Source: an uncultured Methylobacter sp. (lineage in GTDB: Bacteria; Pseudomonadota; Gammaproteobacteria; Methylococcales; Methylomonadaceae). From it: a stretch of DNA of 6,071 nt. Of this stretch, positions 1-6,071 are shown piece by piece. The stretch lies in assembly GCA_903831545.1 (NCBI GenBank), contig CAIKYI010000791.1, positions 1-6,071 on the forward strand. Reading direction: 5' to 3'. The translations under genes were made by a program, and so were the position numbers. Each line of letters begins with the position of its first letter. The first letter of the stretch is position 1. Below the pieces are notes generated by a model that searched no databases, had not been told where the DNA came from, and saw only the letters and a program-made list of their open reading frames with translations.

Positions 1-65
1 ACTTGATCCATCACTTTTTGCGCTTGACTGTCCAGCCAATCTTCAAAAAACTTGTCATCAAACAT
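1..65 (-). CDS. N-terminal fragment of an unidentified protein, cut by the window edge
   Basis: An ATG at 65-63 on the minus strand opens a frame that stays open for 21 codons to the window edge, beginning MFDDKFFEDWLDSQAQKVMD. A purine-rich AGGGGGGCG run directly before the ATG could act as a ribosome binding site, which supports this start. The visible peptide is acidic and hydrophilic with no signal sequence, so a cytoplasmic protein is likely. It follows the REC-PAS-kinase in the same direction after a gap of about 99 bases, so it may belong to the same transcription unit or have its own promoter in that gap. Too little is present to assign a family; a response regulator or another signalling partner of the kinase would fit the context, but nothing in these residues shows it. 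Confidence 0.55.
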   Translation of the reverse strand, partial: MFDDKFFEDWLDSQAQKVMDQ

Positions 66-103
66 TCGCCCCCCTATTTATTTATCTAAATGTGTTAAAT
101 TTT

Positions 104-152
104 ATCATAATAGTACCGTATCAGTATGCCTGACCTGCTCGACTACTAACAA
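104..152 (-). promoter_or_regulatory. Weak candidate sigma70-type promoter before the leftmost gene
   Basis: On the minus strand, TTGTTA (152-147) and CATACT (128-123) are separated by 18 bases, each matching 4 of 6 consensus positions. A better -10-like hexamer, TATGAT, lies at 109-104 but has no clear -35 at the right distance. Either could drive the gene starting at 65. The whole gap 66-164 is A+T-rich, and I see no hairpin terminator for the kinase gene in it. This rests on pattern matching only. Confidence 0.2.
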
Positions 153-164
153 GTTTTTTATCTT

Positions 165-1670
165 TTAAATAGGCAGAGTAAAATAAAAAATACAACCTTT
201 TCCAAGCTCACTATTAAAAGACAATGTCCCATCGTGAGCTTCTATCAGTGAGCGACTAATGGATAAGCCCATACCCATACCTTCAGCTTTGGTGGTGTGA
301 AATGGCATTAATATTTTGAATTGTTGGTCTTCCTGAATACCCGGGCCATTGTCTTTTACGCTCACCTGTATTTCATGATTGGGCGTCAAGTAACTTTGAA
401 TGCTTATCTCACCTTTTTTCTTTTCTGGCATGCTGAGTATGGCATCCATGGCATTGCGGATCAGGTTGATCAATACCTGTTCAATTTGAATATGATCAAC
501 AGGGATAAAGGGTAGTTTATCTTGAAGTTTAAGTGTAATGCCTATGCTATTTTGCTTTAGCTGATCAGCACAGAACTTGACGCTTTGATTAATCAACTCA
601 TTGATGTCCGTCGCTGATCGCTGTTGTGACTTGGACTTGCAGAACTCTTTCATTCGGTGAATGATTTGCCCTGCCCGTAAAGCCTGTTCCTGAGTTTTGG
701 CGGCTACTTCGGCTAATTTTACTAAATCAGGCGTTTCCTTTTTGATCAGATTTAAGCTGACTTGTGCGTAGGTTGCTATTGCGGTTAAAGGTTGATTAAC
801 TTCATGAGCTATCCCTGAAGACATTTCACCCATCAGTCCAAGACGGGTTACATGCGCCAGTTGATCCAGATGTTCCTTGGCTTTTTGTTTTCTATTTTGC
901 TGTTCAGTAGTGTCCATTACTGTTCCCAGTATGCGTATCGGCTGAGCCACTTCATTGTAAATAACCCGCCCCCTTACACTGATCCAATGTATTGATTGAT
1001 CAGGATGAATGATACGGCACTCAAGCAAGAGTTTACCTGTGTCTAACGCCTCATTATAAGCTTGACTGAATTTATCTTGATCATCAGGAATAATATGCCG
1101 CATAGCTATTACTTTATTCCACTCACCAGGTGACACTTCATACCCGAAAATCTGATCATGCCCGAGAGAGCGCCAGCAGGTATTACGAATCAAATCCAAG
1201 TCCCATACACCTAGCCCGCCACATTCTACCGCAAGCTCAAGCCGTTGCTTGGCTACGTTTAGATCCTCAGTCAACTGCTTGCGCTCAGTAATACCTGAGA
1301 GATTGTTCAAAAGTCGATCAATACTGACTGGCTTGGTTATGTAATGCTGAATGCCCAACTCCAAGGCACGAAACAGATATTCGACATCATTGTAGGCGCT
1401 TATAATAACAATCGCTTGCTCAGGGTTGATAGATCTAATATCAGCCGCCATCGACAAGCCATTCATTTCCGGCATTTGAATATCAGTTACGACTATATCC
1501 GGTTGATGCTCACGATATAACGCCAGGCCTTCCCTTCCATTTTTGGCAATATAGAGCTTGGCAACGTAGTGTTCTAAAATGAATTGAAGCTCTTCCCGGG
1601 TTTCCAGGTCATCTTCTACATAAAGAATGCTAACGGCAGACAAATTTGTAAATTTATTTTCTTCAAACAT
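165..1670 (-). CDS. Soluble response-regulator/PAS/histidine kinase hybrid (REC-PAS-HisKA-HATPase)
   Basis: This 501-residue cytoplasmic sensor kinase has no membrane segment or signal peptide. The N-terminal receiver domain (about residues 13-128) carries the acidic pocket E19/D20/D21, phospho-acceptor D63 in VVTDIQMP, S91 and K113 in ITKP, so it looks functional. A PAS fold follows (about 140-258), ending in the usual MDTTEQ linker. The dimerisation/phospho-acceptor helix holds H289 in GIAHEVNQPL. The ATPase domain shows the N box around N402/N406, G1 DNGPGI (440-445) and G2 GMGMGLS (464-470). The H box and flanking residues resemble FixL/TtrS-type kinases. The receiver is N-terminal, so the kinase probably takes phosphoryl input from, or is tuned by, another kinase; its own partner regulator is not visible. 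No clear Shine-Dalgarno precedes the ATG at 1670, but it gives a normal receiver N-terminus. The PhnD-like protein upstream on the same strand is a possible ligand-binding partner. Confidence 0.93.
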   Translation of the reverse strand: MFEENKFTNLSAVSILYVEDDLETREELQFILEHYVAKLYIAKNGREGLALYREHQPDIVVTDIQMPEMNGLSMAADIRSINPEQAIVIISAYNDVEYLFRALELGIQHYITKPVSIDRLLNNLSGITERKQLTEDLNVAKQRLELAVECGGLGVWDLDLIRNTCWRSLGHDQIFGYEVSPGEWNKVIAMRHIIPDDQDKFSQAYNEALDTGKLLLECRIIHPDQSIHWISVRGRVIYNEVAQPIRILGTVMDTTEQQNRKQKAKEHLDQLAHVTRLGLMGEMSSGIAHEVNQPLTAIATYAQVSLNLIKKETPDLVKLAEVAAKTQEQALRAGQIIHRMKEFCKSKSQQRSATDINELINQSVKFCADQLKQNSIGITLKLQDKLPFIPVDHIQIEQVLINLIRNAMDAILSMPEKKKGEISIQSYLTPNHEIQVSVKDNGPGIQEDQQFKILMPFHTTKAEGMGMGLSISRSLIEAHDGTLSFNSELGKGCIFYFTLPI

Positions 1671-1809
1671 GATGAAATTTTTTAGACTGATGCAGTGATC
1701 CGGAAAGATAGCAATAAAGCTGCATAACTTTTAAATTGGCAAGGTAAATAAAACGTGCTGCCTTTATAAAAGGACTATTGAAATACAGTGTCCCATTGTG
1801 CCCCCCGCT

Positions 1810-1866
1810 GCATAGGTATCTACACCAGTAAAAATCTGGGGCATTCCGCCAGGGAGATATCTATGC
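1810..1866. repeat. 57-bp palindromic element with 12-bp terminal inverted repeats
   Basis: The ends GCATAGGTATCT (1810-1821) and AGATATCTATGC (1855-1866) are inverted repeats with one mismatch in 12, enclosing 33 bases. The interior has a smaller CTGG/CCAG palindrome around GGCATTCC (1836-1852). C-runs flank both sides (1801-1806 and 1866-1870) and might be a remnant target duplication, though this is uncertain. The element sits inside the kinase remnant, where the intact paralogue has only 15 bases between the matching blocks, so it looks inserted. It resembles a REP-like or miniature non-autonomous element in size and symmetry, but I cannot see other copies in the window and cannot name a family. 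Confidence 0.5.
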
Positions 1867-1869
1867 CCC
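1830..1869 (-). terminator. Possible rho-independent terminator after the PhnD-like gene
   Basis: In the minus-strand transcript, GGGGCAU (1869-1863) pairs perfectly with AUGCCCC (1844-1838) across an 18-base loop. Three bases later comes a run of five U (1834-1830). It lies about 25 bases after the TGA of the PhnD-like gene. The loop is long and the U-run short, and the hairpin competes with the longer palindrome of the 57-bp element that it overlaps. Termination here would uncouple the PhnD-like gene from the kinase downstream. Confidence 0.33.
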
Positions 1870-1893
1870 CTACTGATGGATAAAACCATCTCT

Positions 1894-2838
1894 TCATTTT
1901 TTTACATGCTGTTTTAGTATCAAATAATCTTTATAAAATTTATCGTATTCATCCAGTTCTTCGACTTTACAATAGTCAACTTCCGGTGTTTTAAATACCT
2001 CTAAAATTTGTTGTGCTCGTACACTTTGACTGAAATTCTCTGAAATGGAAGTAAATTCTTTTAGGAACGGATAATTAAAACGAAAATAACTAAAGTTTTT
2101 ACTTCTGACAGGGAATTGGGCCAGAACTTTAATTTTGTTTTTTATATCTGGGTTTAGCTCGCTTGCTATATCGAAAGTACTTTTGTAAATTACTGCAGAA
2201 TCCGCTTTATCAAAAAAAACATCAAGGATAATACGTTTGGATTTTTGTTGGTGTTGCACTAACAAGCCTATGTTTCTATAGCTTTGATTAAGTGCTTTTA
2301 ATACCTCGGTGTCGAGAAATATCTCGGCCAATTCATCGTTCTCTTGCATCACCAGACGTTTTCCGCGTAAATCTTTAGCGCCATCAATATTTTTATCTGT
2401 GCGTGCAATTAACAGCAAATAATCTGATTTTTTATTTTCAAGTACGCCCATAAAACCATTTGCTAAGTCTTCGCGTCTGAAGAACCGCGAAATCAGTAAA
2501 GGCGGAGCGACAATCATATCGAGTTCACCCCTTGCAAACGCTAGTGCAAGATCCTCAATACGAGTAAACAAGAAGGCTTCAGATGATATTATATTAATGT
2601 TTAGTTTCTTTGCTTCAACGACTAAAAGATCCTTTGCCCAAAAATTTAACGACACTTCAATGTCGGCTTGATTGGCCTGTTCAGAAATTGAACTGGCAAA
2701 AAAACCCATATTTAAACGTGCTTCTTTTAGCGGAGAATCTATAGCATAAGCTGGGGTACATAACGATAAACAGGCAGCTAAAATAGTGCCAATAAACTTT
2801 TGTTGGTTAGTCTTTAAAAAACCACGTCCCCACACCAT
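1894..2838 (-). CDS. Secreted PhnD-like periplasmic substrate-binding protein
   Basis: This 314-residue protein belongs, by overall pattern, to the ABC-type phosphate/phosphonate (PhnD-like) periplasmic binding proteins. The start chosen is ATG 2838, preceded by AGGAG nine bases upstream. The frame also extends to a TTG at 2943, but that would put 35 residues before the signal peptide and lacks a comparable ribosome site. Residues 1-32 form a Sec signal: basic start, hydrophobic IGTILAACLSLC, cleavage after AYA. The mature part has the typical order: an opening strand LNMGFF, the segment ARGELDMIVAPPLLISRFF, then LLLIARTDKNI with DLRGKRLVM, and a final lobe with DVFFDKADSAVIYKSTFD. Length is usual for a stand-alone family member. 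No permease or ATPase gene is nearby; instead kinase sequences follow on the same strand. PhnD-like domains are also the sensory part of TtrS-type kinases, so a ligand-presenting role is more likely than uptake. The ligand cannot be read from sequence. Confidence 0.85.
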   Translation of the reverse strand: MVWGRGFLKTNQQKFIGTILAACLSLCTPAYAIDSPLKEARLNMGFFASSISEQANQADIEVSLNFWAKDLLVVEAKKLNINIISSEAFLFTRIEDLALAFARGELDMIVAPPLLISRFFRREDLANGFMGVLENKKSDYLLLIARTDKNIDGAKDLRGKRLVMQENDELAEIFLDTEVLKALNQSYRNIGLLVQHQQKSKRIILDVFFDKADSAVIYKSTFDIASELNPDIKNKIKVLAQFPVRSKNFSYFRFNYPFLKEFTSISENFSQSVRAQQILEVFKTPEVDYCKVEELDEYDKFYKDYLILKQHVKK

Positions 2839-3147
2839 CTTCCCGCACTCCTGCCTAGAGAAATCGGTCAATGATCCGATATTTGGGGCGATAGTGCTAG
2901 TTATTTTGCCAATGACCAAAATCGTGTAGGTTAATGTAAGCAAATCCCAATTATCTCTGACTTTTAAAATACGCAGTTAAGCTGGTTTTTTGCTCTAGCG
3001 GCCCAGGATCTGAAAACGGATTGACGCTATCACGAGTATCCAGGCCCATGATTATCTATACTTAGGTGCATATCAGGCATTAAAAAGGTATTATTCCCGT
3101 CAGCATCATTTTTCTTTCCTGCCGTTTATAATGCGGATTAAAGGTAT
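2839..3147. other. Divergent intergenic region between the two gene clusters
   Basis: About 310 bases separate the two divergent clusters and should hold both sets of promoters. On the minus side a GATAAT hexamer lies within the A+T-rich stretch around 2950-2975, but without a convincing -35 at standard spacing. On the plus side there is a perfect TATAAT at 3127-3132. I see no tRNA, riboswitch-like structure, strong inverted-repeat operator or gene remnant. The in-frame extension of the PhnD-like ORF into 2839-2943 is judged non-coding leader. Confidence 0.5.
3127..3132 (+). promoter_or_regulatory. Candidate -10 box (TATAAT) for the binding-protein/sensor operon
   Basis: A perfect TATAAT lies 15 bases before the ATG of the 35-codon ORF and 119 bases before the lipoprotein start. 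No recognisable -35 hexamer stands 16-18 bases upstream; that stretch reads CATCATTTTTC. If used, transcription would begin near 3139, almost at the AAAGG before the small ORF, which would make a very short leader. An activator-dependent promoter would fit the missing -35, but this is inference. Confidence 0.27.
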
Positions 3148-3255
3148 ATGGATCATTCTTTAAAAAACGTCATTGTCAGTACCGTTGCTATTTCTAAACG
3201 TGCTCGGGTAATTTTTCGGGGCAAGTCCTTCGCATTTACAACAGACCAAGTATGA
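3148..3255 (+). CDS. Possible 35-residue ORF overlapping the lipoprotein start (ATGA)
   Basis: An ATG at 3148 opens a 35-codon frame beginning MDHSLKNVIVSTVAISKRAR and ending TTDQV with TGA at 3253-3255. The TGA overlaps the ATG of the solute-binding lipoprotein in the sequence ATGA, the arrangement typical of translational coupling. AAAGG lies three bases before the ATG, which is close but usable, while the lipoprotein ATG itself has no evident Shine-Dalgarno. The peptide is basic in its second half and has no recognisable domain or signal peptide. It may be a leader peptide that brings ribosomes to the next gene, or a chance frame; a TAA at 3139-3141 closes the frame upstream, so it is not visibly the tail of a longer gene. 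Confidence 0.33.
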   Translation: MDHSLKNVIVSTVAISKRARVIFRGKSFAFTTDQV

Positions 3256-4559
3256 AACCAAGTACCCTGGCCTTGCTGAAACACTACATTTTCTGCGGGT
3301 TTGCCTGCCTGTTTTTGATTGCTTTACCAGGATGCGAAAGTCAGGACAACTCCTCTTCTAGCCTCACTGTGCCGACCCAGACCACCATTACCGTATTGAT
3401 TTGGGCTCCAGACTGGCCAGAGGAGATGCTCCAGATTGCGGCCGCCTTCAATAAGCTAAATCCCGATATAAGTGTGAATGTGCAATTCATGATCGGTAAC
3501 TCGGTCGAAGAGAATATTAAGCCCAGAATCGCCTCCGGCAATCTCCCCGACTTGATGTCGGTCAATCCAAACGCTTATACAGCTGAGCTGGCAGATCAGG
3601 GCATCCTGGCTGATCTTGGCCAGACGGTGGCCTGGAATAATATGCTCGACAGTCTTAAGTCGGATTGGAGTACGCTCGGCAACAAGCATTTTGGAATCGC
3701 CGGCGGGGTTGCAACCACATTGATGTATTACAACAAGTCTCTGTTCGCCAAGGCAGGAATAACGGCACTACCAACCAATTTTGATGAATTCCTGGCCGTT
3801 TGTGCGCAACTAAAGAAATCCGGTTACACTCCGATTATGTGGAACGGCGGTTTTCCTAACATGCTGGGCAACGGTCCGTTCAGCTTTGGTTTTGCCAATA
3901 ACGTAGTGGCATTACAGCCCGCCTGGAAGGAAATGATTGCCGATGGTACGCTAGACCTGAACACTCGCCAAACCGCCGACATCTTTGCCAAAATACTGTT
4001 AATTGCACAGCGCGGCTATGCCCAGGACGGCTATATGGATACCAATTACGATGATGGTATCCGCCTGTTCTCTGAAGGCAAGACCGCTATGGCCTTCCAG
4101 GGTAGCTGGGCCTCGGGTCTGCTAATGCATGGCAACGGCTTTCAAACCGGTGTCTTCATTCCGCCCTGGAATGCGCCGGGCAAAAAAGTTGTACCGATAA
4201 TCGGCAGCGAGACAGGGTTCGCAGTTAGTGAAACGCCCAATAAGGTGGCGGCAATACAGTTTCTCGAATTTATGTTCAGCAAAGGCTTTCCTATCCTGCA
4301 GAACAAACGCCACAACATCGCTCCTCTTAAACAGGTTGAAGGCACGGTGATAAACGACCCCCTAATCATCAACTACACCAATACAGTCAGCTCCTACCCG
4401 ATTACGGCTAGCCCCTATTACTCTTTCTTGCCTGCCAACACCATCGATTTACTCCATCCACTGCTCCAAGATGTGCTTTTCAGGAAAACCACGCCGAAAC
4501 AGGCCGCAAAAATCCTGGACGCATCAATTAAGAACGAAGCCAAGAAACACTATAAATAA
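3252..4559 (+). CDS. Carbohydrate-type extracellular solute-binding lipoprotein (SBP family 1)
   Basis: This 435-residue lipoprotein is of the MalE/family-1 solute-binding type, which usually captures sugars or oligosaccharides in the periplasm. Residues 1-27 are a lipoprotein signal peptide with lipobox LPGC and lipidated Cys28. Residue +2 is Glu, not Asp, so outer-membrane sorting is possible. The binding domain spans about 44-420: strand ITVLIWAPDW (46-55), IASGNLPDLMSV (93-104), LMYYNKSLFAKAGI (157-170) and the family signature EGKTAMAFQGSWASG (275-289). Several Trp residues (51, 55, 197, 286, 306) are suited to stacking on sugar rings. Length is normal and the frame is intact. The sensor gene starts five bases after the stop, with no permease or ATPase in between, so the likely role is to present a ligand to that sensor, though it could also serve a transporter encoded elsewhere. 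The ATG at 3252 lacks a clear ribosome site and overlaps a small upstream ORF. The exact ligand is unknown. Confidence 0.9.
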   Translation: MKPSTLALLKHYIFCGFACLFLIALPGCESQDNSSSSLTVPTQTTITVLIWAPDWPEEMLQIAAAFNKLNPDISVNVQFMIGNSVEENIKPRIASGNLPDLMSVNPNAYTAELADQGILADLGQTVAWNNMLDSLKSDWSTLGNKHFGIAGGVATTLMYYNKSLFAKAGITALPTNFDEFLAVCAQLKKSGYTPIMWNGGFPNMLGNGPFSFGFANNVVALQPAWKEMIADGTLDLNTRQTADIFAKILLIAQRGYAQDGYMDTNYDDGIRLFSEGKTAMAFQGSWASGLLMHGNGFQTGVFIPPWNAPGKKVVPIIGSETGFAVSETPNKVAAIQFLEFMFSKGFPILQNKRHNIAPLKQVEGTVINDPLIINYTNTVSSYPITASPYYSFLPANTIDLLHPLLQDVLFRKTTPKQAAKILDASIKNEAKKHYK

Positions 4560-4564
4560 GCGCG

Positions 4565-6071
4565 ATGACCCTATTCATAGAAAACACCTTCGAACGCTTA
4601 TCCTTGCTGCTGTTAGGTCAGATCAAAAATCGCTACCGATTGATCAATTCCTTTGTTCTGATCGCTCTGCTTCCATTACTCATCCTGGGGTACATCTCTT
4701 ATATCGAATCGACCAGAGAGATTGAAGAGAAAACGAGGGTATTCTCGACCGAGGTGGTCAAGCAGGTAGCCAAGAATGTGCAACTGCGAATGGCGCAGAT
4801 CGATGCCGAAAGTGATGACATCGTGCTGTCCAACCGGGTGCAACATGCACTGACCGAGGCAACTGGCAGCAATGGTACTGCGCGTGGAGATATGACCAAG
4901 ATGCTGCTTGAACTCTATGGCTCGTCCGATTACATTAATCAGAAATACCTGCTCGACAAAACCAATAAAATCATGGACAGCCAGGTGTTCGCTCAACTGA
5001 CAAAAGGTGTGGTGCGATTTATTGAGCAGGTACCCCGTCAGCAAAGTCGTCCATACTGGGGCAGCTACGACAACGGAGTGGGACAACAAAGCCTGGGCAT
5101 GCTGCATCCCATCATCAGCAAGAACAGTAATCAGCAGCTCGGCAGTCTGCTCCTGGTGATCCGTCCAGAGCACTTTTCAACCATTTTCGATGACGTCAAC
5201 CTGGGCAACGGCACCGACATTTTTATTCTCGACGCCAGTAATGGCAAAGTAATCGTCTGGCAGCGCGGTAAGCCGTTCGGCACAGCCGATGATTCGGCCG
5301 ACCCGGCTTTGGTCGATAGAATTGCGCATAGCATTCGTGGTAACGAGCAGAGCAGCTTCGTCGCGTTTACTGGTCAAAAGCAGGTAAAATTCCTTGCCGC
5401 CTTCACACAGATCCCTGATACCAGCTGGTTTGTAGTCAGCACAATTCCGGTAGACAAACTGACGGCCGAAGCACAATCGGTGCGCAACAAGACCATTCTG
5501 ATCGGCCTTCTGTGTTTTTTGTTTTCGATCGTTTTGGCCTACATCAGCATCGCTCTCGATAGGAAAGTTGCCTCAGAAAAGCTAAGCGTCAGTGAAAAGC
5601 GTTTTCGCTCGATGATCGAGGCAATCCCGGATACGATTATCCTTAAGGATGACCAAAGCCGCTGGGTAATTGCCAATGAATCGGCCAAGCAGTTATTCCG
5701 TCTACACGACAGTTCCTGGCAGGATAAAACCGACATGGAATTGGCAAAACTGCACCCGGAACTCAATGACGTGCACGAAAAATGTCTGGCAGGTGATATA
5801 CAGGCATGGGAAGCGGGTGAACTAACCTTGTTTGCCGAGACTGTCGTGAGCGAAGATGGTCAGAGCCATGACTACGAAGTACGCAAAGTACCGATTTATG
5901 GCGCTCAAGGTCAACGTGAAGCTTTGCTGGTTATCAGTCACGACATTACTGCGCGTAAAAAAGCAGAAAATTACGAACGCTTTCGTAGCCAAATATTGGA
6001 GCTATTAGCGGGCGAAAATTTACTTTCCAGTATTCTCGAAGCAATAGTGCTGGGCGTGGAAAATCTTAATC
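4565..6071 (+). CDS. Membrane sensor: Cache-like extracytoplasmic domain, PAS, start of a GAF domain; C-terminus outside window
   Basis: The frame is open from ATG 4565 for 502 codons to the window edge, so the gene is partial. A short cytoplasmic N-terminus precedes a first membrane helix (about residues 28-46, FVLIALLPLLILGYI). Residues about 47-305 form a periplasmic dCache-like sensor, with QQSLGMLHPIIS, LGSLLLVIRP, DIFILDASNGKVI and a closing DTSWFVVSTIPVDKL. A second helix spans about 309-330. No HAMP is evident; a short helical linker leads directly to a PAS domain (about 345-465: FRSMIEAIPDTIILKDDQ to LLVISHDITARKKAE). The last residues, FRSQILELLAGENLLSSILEAI, are typical of the beginning of a GAF domain. 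Such architectures usually end in GGDEF/EAL or a histidine kinase, but the output is not visible. The start is fixed by an in-frame stop just upstream; the ribosome site is weak and translation is probably coupled to the lipoprotein gene five bases away. The pair suggests that the ligand-loaded lipoprotein signals through the Cache domain. Confidence 0.88.
   Translation, partial: MTLFIENTFERLSLLLLGQIKNRYRLINSFVLIALLPLLILGYISYIESTREIEEKTRVFSTEVVKQVAKNVQLRMAQIDAESDDIVLSNRVQHALTEATGSNGTARGDMTKMLLELYGSSDYINQKYLLDKTNKIMDSQVFAQLTKGVVRFIEQVPRQQSRPYWGSYDNGVGQQSLGMLHPIISKNSNQQLGSLLLVIRPEHFSTIFDDVNLGNGTDIFILDASNGKVIVWQRGKPFGTADDSADPALVDRIAHSIRGNEQSSFVAFTGQKQVKFLAAFTQIPDTSWFVVSTIPVDKLTAEAQSVRNKTILIGLLCFLFSIVLAYISIALDRKVASEKLSVSEKRFRSMIEAIPDTIILKDDQSRWVIANESAKQLFRLHDSSWQDKTDMELAKLHPELNDVHEKCLAGDIQAWEAGELTLFAETVVSEDGQSHDYEVRKVPIYGAQGQREALLVISHDITARKKAENYERFRSQILELLAGENLLSSILEAIVLGVENLN

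Larger units (their letters stand above)
1731..1893 (-). pseudogene. Remnant of a second histidine kinase C-terminus, interrupted by a short insertion
   Basis: On the minus strand, two blocks match in order the 3' end of the intact kinase at 165-1670. The first (about 1890-1869) reads MVLSISR and corresponds to G2-box residues MGLSISR. The second (1800-1731) reads HNGTLYFNS and, after a one-base frame change, KGSTFYLP; the intact kinase has HDGTLSFNS and KGCIFYFTLP. In the first 27 bases of the second block 23 are identical to the intact gene. At least two one-base length differences break the frame, and the two blocks are separated by 68 bases instead of the 15 expected, mostly the palindromic element at 1810-1866. 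Nothing of the receiver, PAS, H box or N box is present between here and the PhnD-like gene. It is therefore a non-functional relic of a duplicated, replaced or formerly fused kinase. The stop of the PhnD-like gene lies only a few bases before the first block. Confidence 0.72.

Noticed and set aside
321..515. 64-codon plus-strand frame within the kinase gene
   Set aside because: It is antisense to the ATPase domain, whose N and G1 boxes are intact on the other strand.
1801..1870. Target-site duplication of C-rich flanks around the palindromic element
   Set aside because: The flanks (CCCCCCGCT and CCCCCTAC) are only partly alike and low in complexity, so a real duplication cannot be claimed.
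2839..2943. N-terminal extension of the PhnD-like protein from a TTG at 2943
   Set aside because: It would place 35 residues before a good signal peptide, uses TTG without a clear ribosome site, and AGGAG stands at the right distance from the ATG at 2838.
3341..3689. Two minus-strand frames of 74 and 77 codons inside the lipoprotein gene
   Set aside because: Both are antisense to conserved solute-binding protein sequence and show no features of their own.
4471..4725. 84-codon plus-strand frame bridging the lipoprotein and sensor genes
   Set aside because: It overlaps the ends of two well-supported genes in another frame, and its peptide is low-complexity Arg/His/Pro-rich, as expected of a shadow frame.
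4676..5173. 165-codon open frame on the minus strand inside the membrane sensor gene
   Set aside because: It lies wholly antisense to a convincing Cache-domain coding frame. Its translation shows no domain, and it begins without a supported ribosome site.
5177..5766. Minus-strand frames of 99 and 75 codons inside the sensor gene
   Set aside because: They oppose the second half of the Cache domain and the PAS domain; no motif or start signal supports them.

Overview
The window looks like chromosomal DNA from a Gram-negative bacterium, most likely a gammaproteobacterium. The evidence is a signal peptide ending in AYA, a lipoprotein with an LPGC lipobox, and typical proteobacterial two-component and Cache/PAS signalling proteins. 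I cannot fix the genus from sequence alone. No RNA gene, CRISPR array, complete insertion sequence or transporter permease is visible.

Left half (minus strand, A+T-rich). Reading in the direction of transcription, from about 2840 down to 1, the order is: a secreted PhnD-like periplasmic binding protein (1894-2838); a short decayed piece of a histidine kinase C-terminus interrupted by a 57-bp palindromic element (1731-1893); an intact soluble REC-PAS-histidine kinase (165-1670); and the first 21 codons of another gene that leaves the window (1-65). A PhnD-like sensor domain beside a FixL/TtrS-like kinase suggests ligand sensing rather than transport.

Right half (plus strand, noticeably more G+C-rich). 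A possible 35-codon ORF (3148-3255) overlaps by ATGA the start of a carbohydrate-type extracellular solute-binding lipoprotein (3252-4559). Five bases later comes a membrane sensor with an extracytoplasmic Cache-like region, a PAS domain and the start of a probable GAF domain (4565 to the end of the window). Its output domain lies beyond the window.

The two halves are divergent, with a roughly 310-bp intergenic region between them (2839-3147). Both follow the same plan: an exported solute-binding protein next to a signal-transduction protein, with no permease or ATPase in view. The simplest reading is two adjacent ligand-sensing modules, one of which has lost or replaced a kinase gene. The least routine observations are the kinase remnant with its palindromic insertion, and the two binding-protein/sensor pairs back to back.
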